Under the pieces are notes generated by a model that was not told the DNA's origin, made no database searches, and saw only the letters and a program-made list of their open reading frames with translations. Source: GCA-2684655 sp045105235 (GTDB taxonomy: Bacteria; Planctomycetota; UBA1135; UBA2386). Taken from it: 64,000 nucleotides of DNA. How positions within the stretch are numbered: the first letter of the stretch is position 1; each line of letters opens with the position of its first letter. This document shows positions 1 through 9,434 of the stretch, one piece after another. Made by a program: the position numbers and the translations under genes. The DNA is taken from assembly GCA_045105235.1 (NCBI GenBank), contig JBGCDH010000024.1, forward strand, positions 202,564 through 266,563, in the 5' to 3' direction.

Positions 1-2226
1 CTCCTTGAACGTCTGGCGCGCGATCGTCTCGGAGTAGGCGGCACGGAACTGGAGCCCGTCGAGAAACTCGTAGGTCAGCCCGATCGCTGGCAGCACGTTG
101 TTCTTGGATCGTGTCGGATTGGCCTGCGCCAGCAGGAACTCATCGAAGGCCGGATCGGTGGGATCCGTAGTCGGAAACTGCGCTGGATCGAAGTTTGGCA
201 GCCCTGAGGACGTCACCGGAGGCACCCACGTCGCGTCTTCCTCGGCGAAGCTTCGGATGCTGATGTCTGTCGACTCGAACCGCACGCCACCAACAAGACG
301 CAGGTCGTCGGCAATCGGCAGGTCGAGCATCACATACTGCGCCTCGACCGTCTGTGTTCCGGTGTAGTCAACGTCGACAAGTGCCCCAGAAATTGGGTGA
401 TCCTCGAACATCCAGACATCGGACCAGCGCAGCTCATCGAACTGCCCTGGCGACGTGTCATTGACGTCGTTGAAGTTGCTGTACGTATCCTGACGAAACT
501 GCCGCTCGACTTCGTCGCGGAAGTATCCCGTCTTGAAGGCCCCCTCTCGGCCGCCCCAAATCTCGAACGGGACACGCAGATTGAAGGCCAGCTCTTCGCT
601 TTCTTCTTCGATCCGGATGAACGTCCTCTGCAGGTTGCCGAGGGTGATCTCCGCAGCGGGCTTCAACGAGCCGTAGTTTCCCGCCGGGTTCCAGAACGAC
701 GCAAACTCACGTCGGTCCGGTGTATCACGGAGCGCGCTGTTACGGGCGATCGTCCAGTCGAGCTCGATACCCGTCACGCCGCTGAAGCCATAGACGTCCC
801 AGCGATGCCGCCCCGAAAGCTGCAGAGCCTCGGTTTCGCGCTCGATGTAGGCGAGCGTCTGCTGGCGGGTGAAGGCGGCCTCGTCGCTGTTGCCGAAGCC
901 CGGCGACGTTGGGTCCTGTGGGTCGTGACCAGGAAAGAAGAAGCCCTTGCCCTCCGTATCTTCCGCCACGACCACGTTGTCCTGGAAGATCTTGGACAAC
1001 ATGTAGGTCAGGTTGAACGCGTGGTCTTCACTTTGCACACCGACCGTCGCGAGACCACCCCACTGCAGCTCTTGCCGGCTGCGGTCGATGGACAGCAAGG
1101 ACGTGAAAAACGGCGGCTGCTGGATGGTGCCGTTGTTTGTTTGCGGCGTCATCAAGTTGCCGATCTGGCCGATCTGCCGCGACTCGTCACGCTCGTTCTC
1201 GCGGAACTCTGCGCTGCGGTTGTAGAACAGGTTCACAAAGCCGCCGGCGCGCCAACCATCACCGATGTCGAAGCTGCCGCCCGTCGAACCTGTCCAACTG
1301 AAGTTGTCCGGCGCCTCGGCCGTGCTGGCACCAACTGCACCTTCCCAGTTGGCGCCTTCTTCTTGCACACGTCGGCCAGATGGGCTTTCACCAAGAGTGC
1401 CGAGACCACCACCAGCATAGGAAAGGAAGTCCTCACGGCCGGTCGCCTGGCTGTTGTAGGACGTACCAACCTTCCAGTTCACGAAGAACGGCTTATCGGG
1501 CACGCTGCGAAGCTGCACGTTGACGGCGCCGCCCGAGGCATTGCCCTGCTGGTCTGGTGTAAACGTCTTGAAGACCTGCACGTTTTCGACGGAACCCGAC
1601 CGGAACTGGTCAAGAGGAACCGAGCGCTTGTCCTCGTCCGAACTGGGCAGCAGCACGCCGTTGACAAGCGATGCGACGTAGCGATCGGGCAACCCACGGA
1701 TCACGGCCGAGCTGCCGTCTTGCGTCGAGGCCCCTGCAACCAGACGAAGTGCGCCAGCGGCGTCGCTCGCCCCAGCTCGACTCATTTGATCCTGGCCGAT
1801 CGAGTCGATAAGCGCGGCAGAGTCGAAACGTTGGTCAAGCAGGCCCTGCTCATCCGTAATCGACTCCTGGATCTGTTCTTCGACGACCCACTCTTCGAGT
1901 TCGGTCAACTCGCCGAGCATCTCTACACGCACCTCGGCAACCGCACCGGCGCGGACCTGCGCGCGCACGACGCTACGCACGTAGCCTTGCTTCGCCACGA
2001 CGATCGTGTAGGCATCGGGCGGCAAGTCCGGCACCGAGAAGCTGCCGAAGTCGTCGGTTGTGACAACGACGCCGCTGTTGATGACCTGGACCCTCGCTCC
2101 GCTCAATGCCGCGTCAAAGTCCAGGTCGGTCACAATCCCGCGGATTGACCCCGTTTGCTGAGCCGTTGCCAACGAAGCCAACAGCGCAACGACCGCAAAG
2201 CCGTAGACAGAACGTGGAGCTACCAA
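1..2226 (-). CDS. TonB-dependent receptor, 3' end missing
   Basis: Outer-membrane receptor that would import a large ligand using TonB energy; the substrate cannot be told. The frame is open over 742 codons to the left edge, so the last barrel strands are missing. A signal peptide (FAVVALLASLATAQ) is followed by a carboxypeptidase-regulatory-like domain (about residues 25-105, starting QTGSIRGIVTD), a plug domain (about 150-260, with ASTQDGSSAVIRGLPDRYV and SVENVQVFKTFTPDQQGNASGGAVNVQ), then barrel. Near the edge it reads AAYSETIARQTFKE, matching the conserved late-barrel motif of this family. The proposed start is TTG at 2226, because no ATG or GTG precedes the signal peptide. It overlaps the stop of the upstream gene (TTGGTAG), suggesting translational coupling. 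Family assignment is firm; the start is inferred. Confidence 0.88.
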   Translation of the reverse strand, partial: MVAPRSVYGFAVVALLASLATAQQTGSIRGIVTDLDFDAALSGARVQVINSGVVVTTDDFGSFSVPDLPPDAYTIVVAKQGYVRSVVRAQVRAGAVAEVRVEMLGELTELEEWVVEEQIQESITDEQGLLDQRFDSAALIDSIGQDQMSRAGASDAAGALRLVAGASTQDGSSAVIRGLPDRYVASLVNGVLLPSSDEDKRSVPLDQFRSGSVENVQVFKTFTPDQQGNASGGAVNVQLRSVPDKPFFVNWKVGTSYNSQATGREDFLSYAGGGLGTLGESPSGRRVQEEGANWEGAVGASTAEAPDNFSWTGSTGGSFDIGDGWRAGGFVNLFYNRSAEFRENERDESRQIGQIGNLMTPQTNNGTIQQPPFFTSLLSIDRSRQELQWGGLATVGVQSEDHAFNLTYMLSKIFQDNVVVAEDTEGKGFFFPGHDPQDPTSPGFGNSDEAAFTRQQTLAYIERETEALQLSGRHRWDVYGFSGVTGIELDWTIARNSALRDTPDRREFASFWNPAGNYGSLKPAAEITLGNLQRTFIRIEEESEELAFNLRVPFEIWGGREGAFKTGYFRDEVERQFRQDTYSNFNDVNDTSPGQFDELRWSDVWMFEDHPISGALVDVDYTGTQTVEAQYVMLDLPIADDLRLVGGVRFESTDISIRSFAEEDATWVPPVTSSGLPNFDPAQFPTTDPTDPAFDEFLLAQANPTRSKNNVLPAIGLTYEFLDGLQFRAAYSETIARQTFKE

Positions 2227-3494
2227 GGTGCTCCCAGGCCATCAGCAATTTCGATGATGCGCCGGTGAAGCTCGGCAGACGGTTCCATGTCATGCTTCGC
2301 CAACTCGATGCAGCTTTCGACCAAGTCAAAGCAGCGCGGACGCGAGTTCGGATTCTCGACGGCTTCTTCGAGCGCCGTCTGCATGAGCGCATCCGCCTGC
2401 GAGAGATCGCCGAGCGCGTGGCATGCAAGCGCCAACGGCCGCAACGTCTCGCATCGGTAGATGCTGACGATGCCGTCGCGCTGCTCATTGTATTGAGTCA
2501 GCAGCTTCTCCAACTCCGCTTCGGCGCGCGCGCGGTCGCCGACCTCGGCACGCAAGCGAACAAGGCGAGCCATCTGCGGCATCCGATCTTCGGCACGCCA
2601 AGGCGTCGTCATGGCCAGCTCGGTCATGCGGACCAACACATTGCGTGCTCCGTCCGCATCGTCGGCAGCCAGATAGTTCCGTGCCAGGCACGCCATGGCG
2701 TCCAAACGCAGGTTCGCCGGCATCTGGAGGATTTCTGAAAACGCGTGGGTTTCGATCTGCTCGCGCAACGCCGCGTTTGCAAACATCGCGCCGTGCAGAC
2801 TTGCTAGCAACATCAGCGACGTGTAGCGATCGCCGAGCGGCCGTGAATCCCACGTATCGATGATGCGCCGGACCTCCTTACGCGCTGCGTTCGGTGCCCG
2901 CGACGGTGCGCTTGAGACCAGCGCACGGCTCCAGTCTGGATCGACGGCACCGCTGGACGTCGACGCGATCTGATCGCGCAGTTCTGCGGCACGGGCCGGT
3001 TGCTGCAACGCGGTCCACGCGCGCGACATCTTGAGCCGGATTCGATCCAGCCGCCATTGCTGCGCATGTGGGCTCGCCATCAGCTCGCCGGCAACGCCTT
3101 TCGCCAGATCGAGATGCCGCTCGGCTCTCTCCGCCAGACCTGCCTTGGCACACTCCCAGGCGTAGTCCGCGTAGGCAACCCCGCGGCGCCAGCCTTCAAC
3201 GCGCGGCGCAAGCGACAGGGCGAGTTTCGGCTGCGCGAGCTCGAAACACGCAACGACGACCTTCTCTTGCGCCAAACCCCGGTTCTTATGGTGCGGGTTG
3301 GCCGGAAACTTCGAGGCGGCACGAAACGCGATCCGCAGCAGCTCACGCCGGTTTTCCGCGAGAGGCTCGTCTTCGAGCTGGCGCCCCGTTTCCGAGAAGG
3401 CGCCCGGATGCGGCTGCGACGACTGCGCACACGGTCCTCCAGCCAGCATCGGCATGGACACAGAGAGCAGGAGCAAGGCGGATGAGAACTTCAC
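2220..3494 (-). CDS. secreted alpha-helical (TPR-like) repeat protein
   Basis: A 424-residue protein with an N-terminal signal peptide (SSALLLLSVSMPMLAGGPCAQ) and then all-helical, Ala/Leu/Arg-rich sequence in which 34-residue-like helix pairs recur (for example VAYADYAWECAKAGLAERAERH and GDRARAEAELEKLLTQY). This suggests a tetratricopeptide-type scaffold in the periplasm. No catalytic motif is visible. It is the first gene of a two-gene unit with the TonB-dependent receptor, whose start overlaps its stop, so a role linked to that receptor is plausible but unproven. The start is GTG at 3494. A better Shine-Dalgarno (GGAGG) lies further up, before a six-codon ATG frame (3519-3499), which could be a leader or chance. 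Confidence 0.7.
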   Translation of the reverse strand: MKFSSALLLLSVSMPMLAGGPCAQSSQPHPGAFSETGRQLEDEPLAENRRELLRIAFRAASKFPANPHHKNRGLAQEKVVVACFELAQPKLALSLAPRVEGWRRGVAYADYAWECAKAGLAERAERHLDLAKGVAGELMASPHAQQWRLDRIRLKMSRAWTALQQPARAAELRDQIASTSSGAVDPDWSRALVSSAPSRAPNAARKEVRRIIDTWDSRPLGDRYTSLMLLASLHGAMFANAALREQIETHAFSEILQMPANLRLDAMACLARNYLAADDADGARNVLVRMTELAMTTPWRAEDRMPQMARLVRLRAEVGDRARAEAELEKLLTQYNEQRDGIVSIYRCETLRPLALACHALGDLSQADALMQTALEEAVENPNSRPRCFDLVESCIELAKHDMEPSAELHRRIIEIADGLGAPW

Positions 3495-3540
3495 GGGCTC
3501 AAACGCTAGGGCGGCGCATTCAGCCTCCGTAAAGAACGCA

Positions 3541-3555
3541 TGATGGTTCGGTCAA
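3541..3555 (-). promoter_or_regulatory. shared upstream motif, copy 1
   Basis: On the minus strand this reads TTGACCGAACCATCA, 47 bases before the GTG of the repeat-protein/TonB-receptor unit. The same sequence with one change occurs at 5792-5806 before the next minus-strand gene. It could be a -35 region (TTGACC) or an operator. No convincing -10 box sits 17 bases downstream. Confidence 0.4.
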
Positions 3556-3638
3556 CCCGACCCTTTTAACCATAATCATTCTGCGGCCATCACCTTCCGA
3601 ACGCCGCCAATGGAAACCCGCAAACGTCCAACCCACCA

Positions 3639-3686
3639 AAAATCGAACGCGGGCGGCCCCGGCAACAACGTCGCCAGGGCCGCCCG
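3639..3686 (-). terminator. Rho-independent terminator after the beta-helix-like gene
   Basis: A perfect 10-bp inverted repeat (CGGGCGGCCC at 3677-3686 and its partner at 3650-3659, in minus-strand order) is followed on the minus strand by a run of five T. It lies about 57 bases past the stop of the gene at 3743-5713. Confidence 0.75.
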
Positions 3687-3742
3687 AGGGGCTGTCAACT
3701 CGACACTCAAAGCAGCGAGTGACCGGCTGAGAAGCTGCGCGC

Positions 3743-5713
3743 TTAGAGATTGTGGCGCTGCGCGTTCGTGACGGTGAACGTGCCGGACGGCAAACCGGTA
3801 TCCAGGCCAAACGCCTGCGAGTACCACTGCTGGCCGCTGAAGTTGCCGCCCAACGGAACAGGGATGTTCAACACAGCTGCATTGCCAACACCGGGCTGCA
3901 GCGTGAAGACACCGCCAATCAGGTTGTTGGGGATCAGCGTCTCGATGCCGAACAGGCCGAGCGGCAGCCCGGCGGTTGGGTTGACGGGGTTGGCGGGCCC
4001 GGTCGACAGCACGAGCAGGGCAATCGGACCGACGCCGAAATCCTGCAGGTTGTCGACGCCCATGACGACTGTAGTGCCAGGCGCCCAGTTGCCGTCGGTG
4101 TAGAGAACCGGCGCACCGTTGGTGCCGGCAGTCTCCACGTCAACGATAGGCTCGTTGACGCCCGCGCTGCGCTGCGTCGTCAGCCCGAATTGGCTCGCAC
4201 CCGTCCAACCAATCAGCCAGTTGTTGGCTCTTGAGAAGGCTCCGACGTAGCGAGCCGACGTGTAGAAGCCGTCGTTCGGGCTGAACTCGGCGGCGGTTTG
4301 CGCAATTGCCGTCGGCGTCGGATCGAGAAACGAAACCGGGAACGTTGAGTGGCCCTGTGCGATCGTCTCGGTCGCGCTACGGGTCAACGCCGTGATCGGC
4401 GAGACGGCCTCGATGCTGTTGTTGGCGTTGTTGGTGCCCGCAACCGGCGCCTGTGGGAAGAAGCCGTAGCCCAGCGCTTCGATGTAGGCCAGCGGCGAGT
4501 TGTTGTTGAAGAAGATGCTGCCCCGCACTTCGACCAGATTGCCGGCGGGGTTCTGCGCCGTGTAGGCCTGCGCAGGGGTCAGCTCAGGGGAACCTGGAAA
4601 GGCGTTGCTCGCGAACGTCGTCGACGCCGCCGTCTGCATCCGCGTCAGCATCTGCGGCACGGCCGAGCCCGGCCCACAGACCGTCGTGTTGTTGGCGCCT
4701 TCCCCGTCGGTGATCTTGTCGTTGAAGACTTCCTTGCCTGCATCCATGAAGATGCAGTTGAGGAACTGAACGCGAGCGTTGTCGCGCAGTTCAACCAGCT
4801 CGTCGGTCGGGCTGCTCGACAGCGTCGCCGGATCGCCACCGCCGATGACGGTGAAATTGTGGATGGCGGCCGTCGTGACCGGCTGCCAATCGCAACGCTC
4901 TGCCCCATCGATTTCGAGCGCGTTGTCGCCAAAGCCCGAGCCCTGACCAAATGTGTTTGAGGCTCCCTGAACAATCAGTCCGAACTGTGCCTTGCCGCGC
5001 CAGCCCTGGTCGATGTCGAGGCTGTCGTCACCGACGTTCCAAATCGATAGGTACTTGAGGTTGACGGTGCCACCCCAAACCTCGATGCCGTCGTCGAGGT
5101 TGTTGAGGATTTCGATATGGTGGATGTCGGTGTTGCGCCCAATCCCACCGAGCGAGAGGCCGTTGAGCTCGACCCCCGGCGCGACGGCCAGGCCGCCGTA
5201 ACGGAACGAGCAGAAGGCGAGAGTGCCGCTGTCGTCGTTGGCGTTGCCGCCGCCGTAGTCGTTGAACGATGGGTTCGCCGGCTGGAGCCCTTCCATATTT
5301 GCGAAGTTGCTCGCCGAAGGCACCGCGCTGTTGGTCGCGACGTCACTTTCCGAAATGTAAGCGTCCCCCATGATCGTGAGGTTGCCCCATTCGTTGTTCG
5401 CGTTCGGACGGTAGACACCGTTGTCCGCGGACGATGTGAAAGTAATCGGCGCGTCCTGGTTGCCTTCGGCGATAATCTGGGCGCCGCGCGTGATCGCGAG
5501 CGTCGAGTTGTTGGAACTCTCAAAGCGCACTCCCGGCTCGATGGTCAGCGTGGCACCCGGGAGAACGTAGACGTCGCCCTGGAGCTCGTAGGGGCTGTTG
5601 GCGAGCGTCAGCGTTTGCGACGTGGCGATGTTGCCGGTGATGACGGTTTGAGCCGAGACCAGGGACGCCAGGCTGGCGGCGACTGCAAGTCCGGTGATGG
5701 GTAGACGATTCAT
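3743..5713 (-). CDS. large secreted beta-helix-like protein
   Basis: A 656-residue exported protein with a signal peptide (ITGLAVAASLASLVSAQ). The next part (LQGDVYVLPGATLTIEPGV, then IIAEGNQDAPITFTSS) is a pattern seen in right-handed beta-helix or parallel-beta surface proteins, often annotated as T9SS-target-like although no type IX signal is seen. Asn/Gly-rich stretches follow (LDDGIEVWGGTVNLKYLSIW, VGDDSLDIDQGW). The C-terminal 120 residues form a separate beta domain (PIALLVLSTGPANPVNPTAG ... GQQWYSQAFGLDTGLPSGTF), a tail seen in many secreted planctomycete proteins. The start is ATG at 5713 because the signal peptide begins there; an earlier in-frame start at 5752 adds a charged leader. 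Function unknown, probably surface-exposed. Confidence 0.8.
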   Translation of the reverse strand: MNRLPITGLAVAASLASLVSAQTVITGNIATSQTLTLANSPYELQGDVYVLPGATLTIEPGVRFESSNNSTLAITRGAQIIAEGNQDAPITFTSSADNGVYRPNANNEWGNLTIMGDAYISESDVATNSAVPSASNFANMEGLQPANPSFNDYGGGNANDDSGTLAFCSFRYGGLAVAPGVELNGLSLGGIGRNTDIHHIEILNNLDDGIEVWGGTVNLKYLSIWNVGDDSLDIDQGWRGKAQFGLIVQGASNTFGQGSGFGDNALEIDGAERCDWQPVTTAAIHNFTVIGGGDPATLSSSPTDELVELRDNARVQFLNCIFMDAGKEVFNDKITDGEGANNTTVCGPGSAVPQMLTRMQTAASTTFASNAFPGSPELTPAQAYTAQNPAGNLVEVRGSIFFNNNSPLAYIEALGYGFFPQAPVAGTNNANNSIEAVSPITALTRSATETIAQGHSTFPVSFLDPTPTAIAQTAAEFSPNDGFYTSARYVGAFSRANNWLIGWTGASQFGLTTQRSAGVNEPIVDVETAGTNGAPVLYTDGNWAPGTTVVMGVDNLQDFGVGPIALLVLSTGPANPVNPTAGLPLGLFGIETLIPNNLIGGVFTLQPGVGNAAVLNIPVPLGGNFSGQQWYSQAFGLDTGLPSGTFTVTNAQRHNL

Positions 5714-6075
5714 GGTGTGATCTAGGTGGTCTTTGGTAGGCCGCAGAAGCACGGGGCTTCCTCGCGATGCGGAGCAACCTAGGAAGCACCGTGATGGTTC
5801 GGTTAAGGCCCGATGATCCGTTGGTGTGGGTTCGCGGGCCTCTTCGGTGAGGCCGAGGCCAAGAATGCGCGCCTAGCGTGAGGATGCTTTCGCCACAAGC
5901 ACTTGCGCGCGCCGGCACCTCGCCACGTATTCGCCAAAGCGCATATCATCAGACCTTCCGATGGCCTTCAGCCAGCCCATGACATGGACCGATTCCGCCC
6001 GAGCCGCCCATTCCTGACGCGGGAGCCTTGACAGCGAGTTCCCGCGCCCCCTAACACACGGTCGAGCACCGTCGC
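5714..6075. other. divergent intergenic region
   Basis: A 362-base spacer between the minus-strand secreted protein and plus-strand topA. It must hold both promoters. The only recognisable element is the second copy of the shared motif at 5792-5806. No small gene or RNA is evident. Confidence 0.5.
5792..5806 (-). promoter_or_regulatory. shared upstream motif, copy 2
   Basis: Minus strand reads TTAACCGAACCATCA, differing in one base from the copy at 3541-3555. It is 79 bases upstream of the ATG of the secreted beta-helix-like protein, in the same orientation relative to its gene as copy 1. Confidence 0.4.
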
Positions 6076-8913
6076 ATGGCCAAAAAGCAGCAAGAAGGAA
6101 CACCGCTGGTGATCGTCGAATCCCCGGCAAAGGCCCGGACGATCAGCAAGTATCTCGGCTCCAACTACAACATCGAGGCGAGCATAGGTCACATCCGTGA
6201 CCTGCCGAGCACGGCCAGCGAAGTGCCGGCCAAGCTCAAAGGTGAGAAGTGGGCCAAACTCGGCATCAACGTCGAAGAAGACTTCAAGGCGCTCTACGTG
6301 GTGCCGGCCGAGAAGAAGGAGCACCTGCGCAAGCTCAAGAAGCTCGTCAAAGAAGCCTCCACGCTCTACCTCGCGACAGATGAAGACCGCGAAGGAGAGT
6401 CGATTTCGTGGCACCTGCTCGAAGAGCTCGACCCCAAGTGCGAGACCAAGCGCCTGGTCTTTCACGAGATCACCAAGACGGCAATCCTCGAAGCGCTCGA
6501 GAACCCACGCGACATCGACATGGACCTGGTCGAGGCCCAGGAGACACGCCGCCTCGTCGACCGGCTCTACGGCTACACGGTTTCGCCGCTGCTGTGGAAG
6601 AAGGTAAAGCCCAAGCTCAGCGCCGGCCGCGTGCAGTCGGTTGCCGTGCGACTGATCGTCGAACGCGAACGCGAGCGTATGCGCTTCGTTCCGGCCGACT
6701 ACTGGAGCCTCGAAGCCACGTTCGCGGGCGGCAAGGACGCCGCATCGGGCGAGCCGATCCAGTTTCCGGCGAGCCTGCACACCGTCGACGGCAAGCGCGT
6801 TGCGTCGGGCCGCGACTTTGAGCAGGAAACCGGCAAACTCAAAGACGGCGGCAAGCTGAAGGACGGCGGCGAAGTCGCGACGCTGACCGAAGACCTCGCC
6901 AAGCACCTGGCCACCGAACTGGCGGCCGGCAAAGCCGAAGTCACCAAGGTCGACCAGAAGCCCTACACGACGCGCCCCTACCCGCCGTTTACGACGTCGA
7001 CGCTGCAGCAGGAGGCCGCGCGCAAGCTGCGCTTCGCCGCTCAGCGCACGATGCGCGCCGCCCAGCGTCTCTACGAAAACGGTTTCATCACCTACATGAG
7101 AACCGACTCGACAACGCTGTCGACGCAGGCCATCGCGGCCGCGCGCACGTTGATCGACAAGGAGTTTGGCGCGGACTATCTGCCGGACAGCCCGCGGACG
7201 TTTGCGACCAAGGTCAAAAACGCCCAAGAAGCACACGAAGCCATCCGCCCGGCTGGCAACGAGTTCACGCACCCCAACAGTCTTTCTGCCGACATGGGGC
7301 CGGACGAAACCAAGCTCTATGAGCTGATCTGGCGGCGCACCGTGGCCTGCCAGATGAAGGACGCCAAGGGCCAGCGAACCACGATGACGCTGGTGATGAA
7401 GACCAGCGAGCACGGCGACGCGCGTTTTACAGCGACCGGCAAGACCGTCGACTTCGCCGGCTATCGGCTGGCATACGTTGAGGACCTCGACGAAGCCGCG
7501 GACGCCGAGGCCGCCAAAGCCGACGCCGAGCGCGTGCTGCCAAACCTCAAGGAAGGCGAGCACGCCGACCCCGCCGAGCTGTCGCCTTCCGGCCACACGA
7601 CGCAGCCACCCGGGCGCGTCACCGAAGCAGGCCTGATCAAGGAACTCGAAGCGCGCGGCATCGGCCGTCCGTCGACCTACGCGGCGATCATCGAAACGAT
7701 CGTGCGGCGCGAATACGTGTGGAAGAAGGGTTCGGCGCTGGTGCCGACGTTCACCGCGTTTGCGGTAGTCGACCTGCTCGCGCAGTACCTCGGCTGGCTC
7801 GTCGACTACACCTTCACCGCGCAGATGGAGAATGATCTCGACGAGATCAGCAACGGCCGCGCGGGCCGAACCGACTACCTCAAGCACTTCTATCTCGGCA
7901 ACGGATCGCCGGGCCTCGTTGACCGCATCGGTTCGGTTCAGGAGGACATCGACCCGCGCAAAATCTGCTCGATCCCGCTCGGCAACGACGAAAGCGGCGA
8001 AATGGTCGAGGTGCGCGTGGGCCGCTACGGCCCGTTCTTGTCATGTGGCGAGAAGCGTGTGTCGGTGCCGGATGAGACGCCGCCAGACGAGATGACGCTG
8101 AAGGCCGCGATCGAGCTTCTCGAGAAGGGCGGCGACGGCCCAAAGGAGCTCGGCCTCGACCCGGAAAGCGGGCTGACCGTTTACCTGCGCGTCGGCCGCT
8201 TTGGTCCCTACTTCCAGCTCGGCGAGACGCCTGAGGTGCCGAAGGGCAAGAAGCTCAAGAAGGAAGACAAGCCCAAGATGGCTTCGCTCTTGAAGGGCAT
8301 GGAGGCCGAAACCGCTACGCTAGCGGACGCACTCGCAACGCTGTCGCTGCCGCGCGAAGTCGGCGTCGGCAAGCCGCCGCTCGCCGAAGAGCCCGACGAG
8401 CTGCCGGTCGTCGCCGCCAACGGCCGCTTTGGCCCCTACCTCAAGTGGGGCAAGGATACGCGCAGCATCCCCGCCGAAGGCTCGCCGCTGACCGTGACGT
8501 TTGAAGAGGCGATCAAGCTGTTCACGGAGCCTAAGCAGCGCGGCCGCCGCGCCGCCGCCCAGCCCAAGAAGGAAATCGGCAAGCACCCGGAATCCGAAGC
8601 GCCGATCAAGCTCTTTGACGGCCGCTACGGCCCCTACGTTTCGGACGGCACAACCAATGCGTCGCTGCCCAAGGGCGAAAGCGAAGAAGACCTGTCGCTG
8701 GCCCGCGCCGTCGAATTGATCGACGCACGAGCCGCCAAGGGCCCAGCCAAAAAGAAGAAGAAGGTCGCCAAGAAGAAGGCGACCAAAAAGAAAGCTGCCA
8801 AGAAGGCACCAGCAAAGAAGGCCGCCAAGAAGACCGCGAAAAAGGCGGCCAAGAAGACGGCCAAGAAAGCCGCCAGCAAGAAGGCCGAGACCAAGAAGTC
8901 TTCGGACGAGTAG
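6076..8913 (+). CDS. topA: DNA topoisomerase I (type IA)
   Basis: Relaxes negatively supercoiled DNA by cutting one strand through a tyrosyl link. The 945-residue protein has the Toprim domain at the N-terminus (LVIVESPAKA at 11-20, TDEDREGE at 101-108, the acidic metal-binding triad). The catalytic tyrosine is about residue 340 (GFITYMRTDSTTLS), and HEAIRPAGNEF is the conserved motif after it. In place of C-terminal zinc fingers it carries four topoisomerase C-terminal repeats (VRVGRYGPFLSCG, LRVGRFGPYFQLGE, NGRFGPYLKWGKD, DGRYGPYVSDG). It ends in a Lys/Ala tail of about 50 residues (KKAAKKAPAKKAAKK), likely a DNA-binding tail. A small in-frame duplication (KLKDGGKLKDGG) sits near residue 254. 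Confidence 0.98.
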   Translation: MAKKQQEGTPLVIVESPAKARTISKYLGSNYNIEASIGHIRDLPSTASEVPAKLKGEKWAKLGINVEEDFKALYVVPAEKKEHLRKLKKLVKEASTLYLATDEDREGESISWHLLEELDPKCETKRLVFHEITKTAILEALENPRDIDMDLVEAQETRRLVDRLYGYTVSPLLWKKVKPKLSAGRVQSVAVRLIVERERERMRFVPADYWSLEATFAGGKDAASGEPIQFPASLHTVDGKRVASGRDFEQETGKLKDGGKLKDGGEVATLTEDLAKHLATELAAGKAEVTKVDQKPYTTRPYPPFTTSTLQQEAARKLRFAAQRTMRAAQRLYENGFITYMRTDSTTLSTQAIAAARTLIDKEFGADYLPDSPRTFATKVKNAQEAHEAIRPAGNEFTHPNSLSADMGPDETKLYELIWRRTVACQMKDAKGQRTTMTLVMKTSEHGDARFTATGKTVDFAGYRLAYVEDLDEAADAEAAKADAERVLPNLKEGEHADPAELSPSGHTTQPPGRVTEAGLIKELEARGIGRPSTYAAIIETIVRREYVWKKGSALVPTFTAFAVVDLLAQYLGWLVDYTFTAQMENDLDEISNGRAGRTDYLKHFYLGNGSPGLVDRIGSVQEDIDPRKICSIPLGNDESGEMVEVRVGRYGPFLSCGEKRVSVPDETPPDEMTLKAAIELLEKGGDGPKELGLDPESGLTVYLRVGRFGPYFQLGETPEVPKGKKLKKEDKPKMASLLKGMEAETATLADALATLSLPREVGVGKPPLAEEPDELPVVAANGRFGPYLKWGKDTRSIPAEGSPLTVTFEEAIKLFTEPKQRGRRAAAQPKKEIGKHPESEAPIKLFDGRYGPYVSDGTTNASLPKGESEEDLSLARAVELIDARAAKGPAKKKKKVAKKKATKKKAAKKAPAKKAAKKTAKKAAKKTAKKAASKKAETKKSSDE

Positions 8914-9434
8914 GCACGCTGCGGCGCCACCGCACGTGTGCCAAGCCGGCGAGAGCAAGCGGTGATCGTCGGCAACGAGCGCATCCAGACATCGAGCCTG
9001 GCGACAGCAACTGCCAGCGATGTTCGGTTCGCATGCTCGGATGGCACGTTGCATTGAGAGGTCGCGCTGGCACGTCCCGGTTGGCGTGTCGGGCTGGGTA
9101 TGTTCGGCTGGCACGTTCGGCTGGCACGTTCGGCTGGGCTGGGCTGGCCCGGATGGCGCGTCCTGCCGCACGACGCACAGGAGCACGAGTCAGGCTCCCG
9201 AGAGGCTCTGGCCGCCAGCATCAAGCGCTGCGCCAGTTCCGCAGCCTTTGCCATACTGCCGGTTTCGGGTGGAGCGCGGCCAGACCCGCCACCGAGGCGC
9301 GAGGCCGCTAGGAGAGGCGCCTCGTTTTGGCAACCGCTTTACGTGCATCGACGCACTGCGACATCGCCGCGACGCCACCACCGCTACGCTAGCAGCACCG
9401 CGCGTGGTCAACCCGGCGCGCCCAGCATCCGCCC
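8914..9434. other. 521-base intergenic region
   Basis: Between topA and the amidohydrolase gene. Frames crossing it on the minus strand continue as shadows of topA. The only structure seen is the degenerate 13-bp repeat at 9019-9155. A weak inverted repeat immediately after the topA stop (8916-8943) has no T run. Confidence 0.5.
9019..9155. repeat. degenerate 13-bp tandem repeat (GGCTGGCACGTTC)
   Basis: Two perfect adjacent copies of GGCTGGCACGTTC lie near 9105-9130. They are flanked by diverged copies such as CGCTGGCACGTCC, CGGTTGGCGTGTC and GGCTGGGTATGTTC, grading into GGCTGGGCTGGGCTGG. There is no dyad or spacer structure, so it is not CRISPR. It looks like a simple-sequence array that expanded and decayed. 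Confidence 0.6.

Noticed and set aside
397..2148. Long plus-strand open frame (583 codons)
   Set aside because: Arg/Val/Leu-rich with no domain; the antisense frame is a clear TonB-dependent receptor with signal peptide, plug and barrel motifs.
5968..7887. Long minus-strand open frame (639 codons)
   Set aside because: It is antisense to topA, which has all catalytic motifs; the composition is typical of a GC-rich shadow frame.
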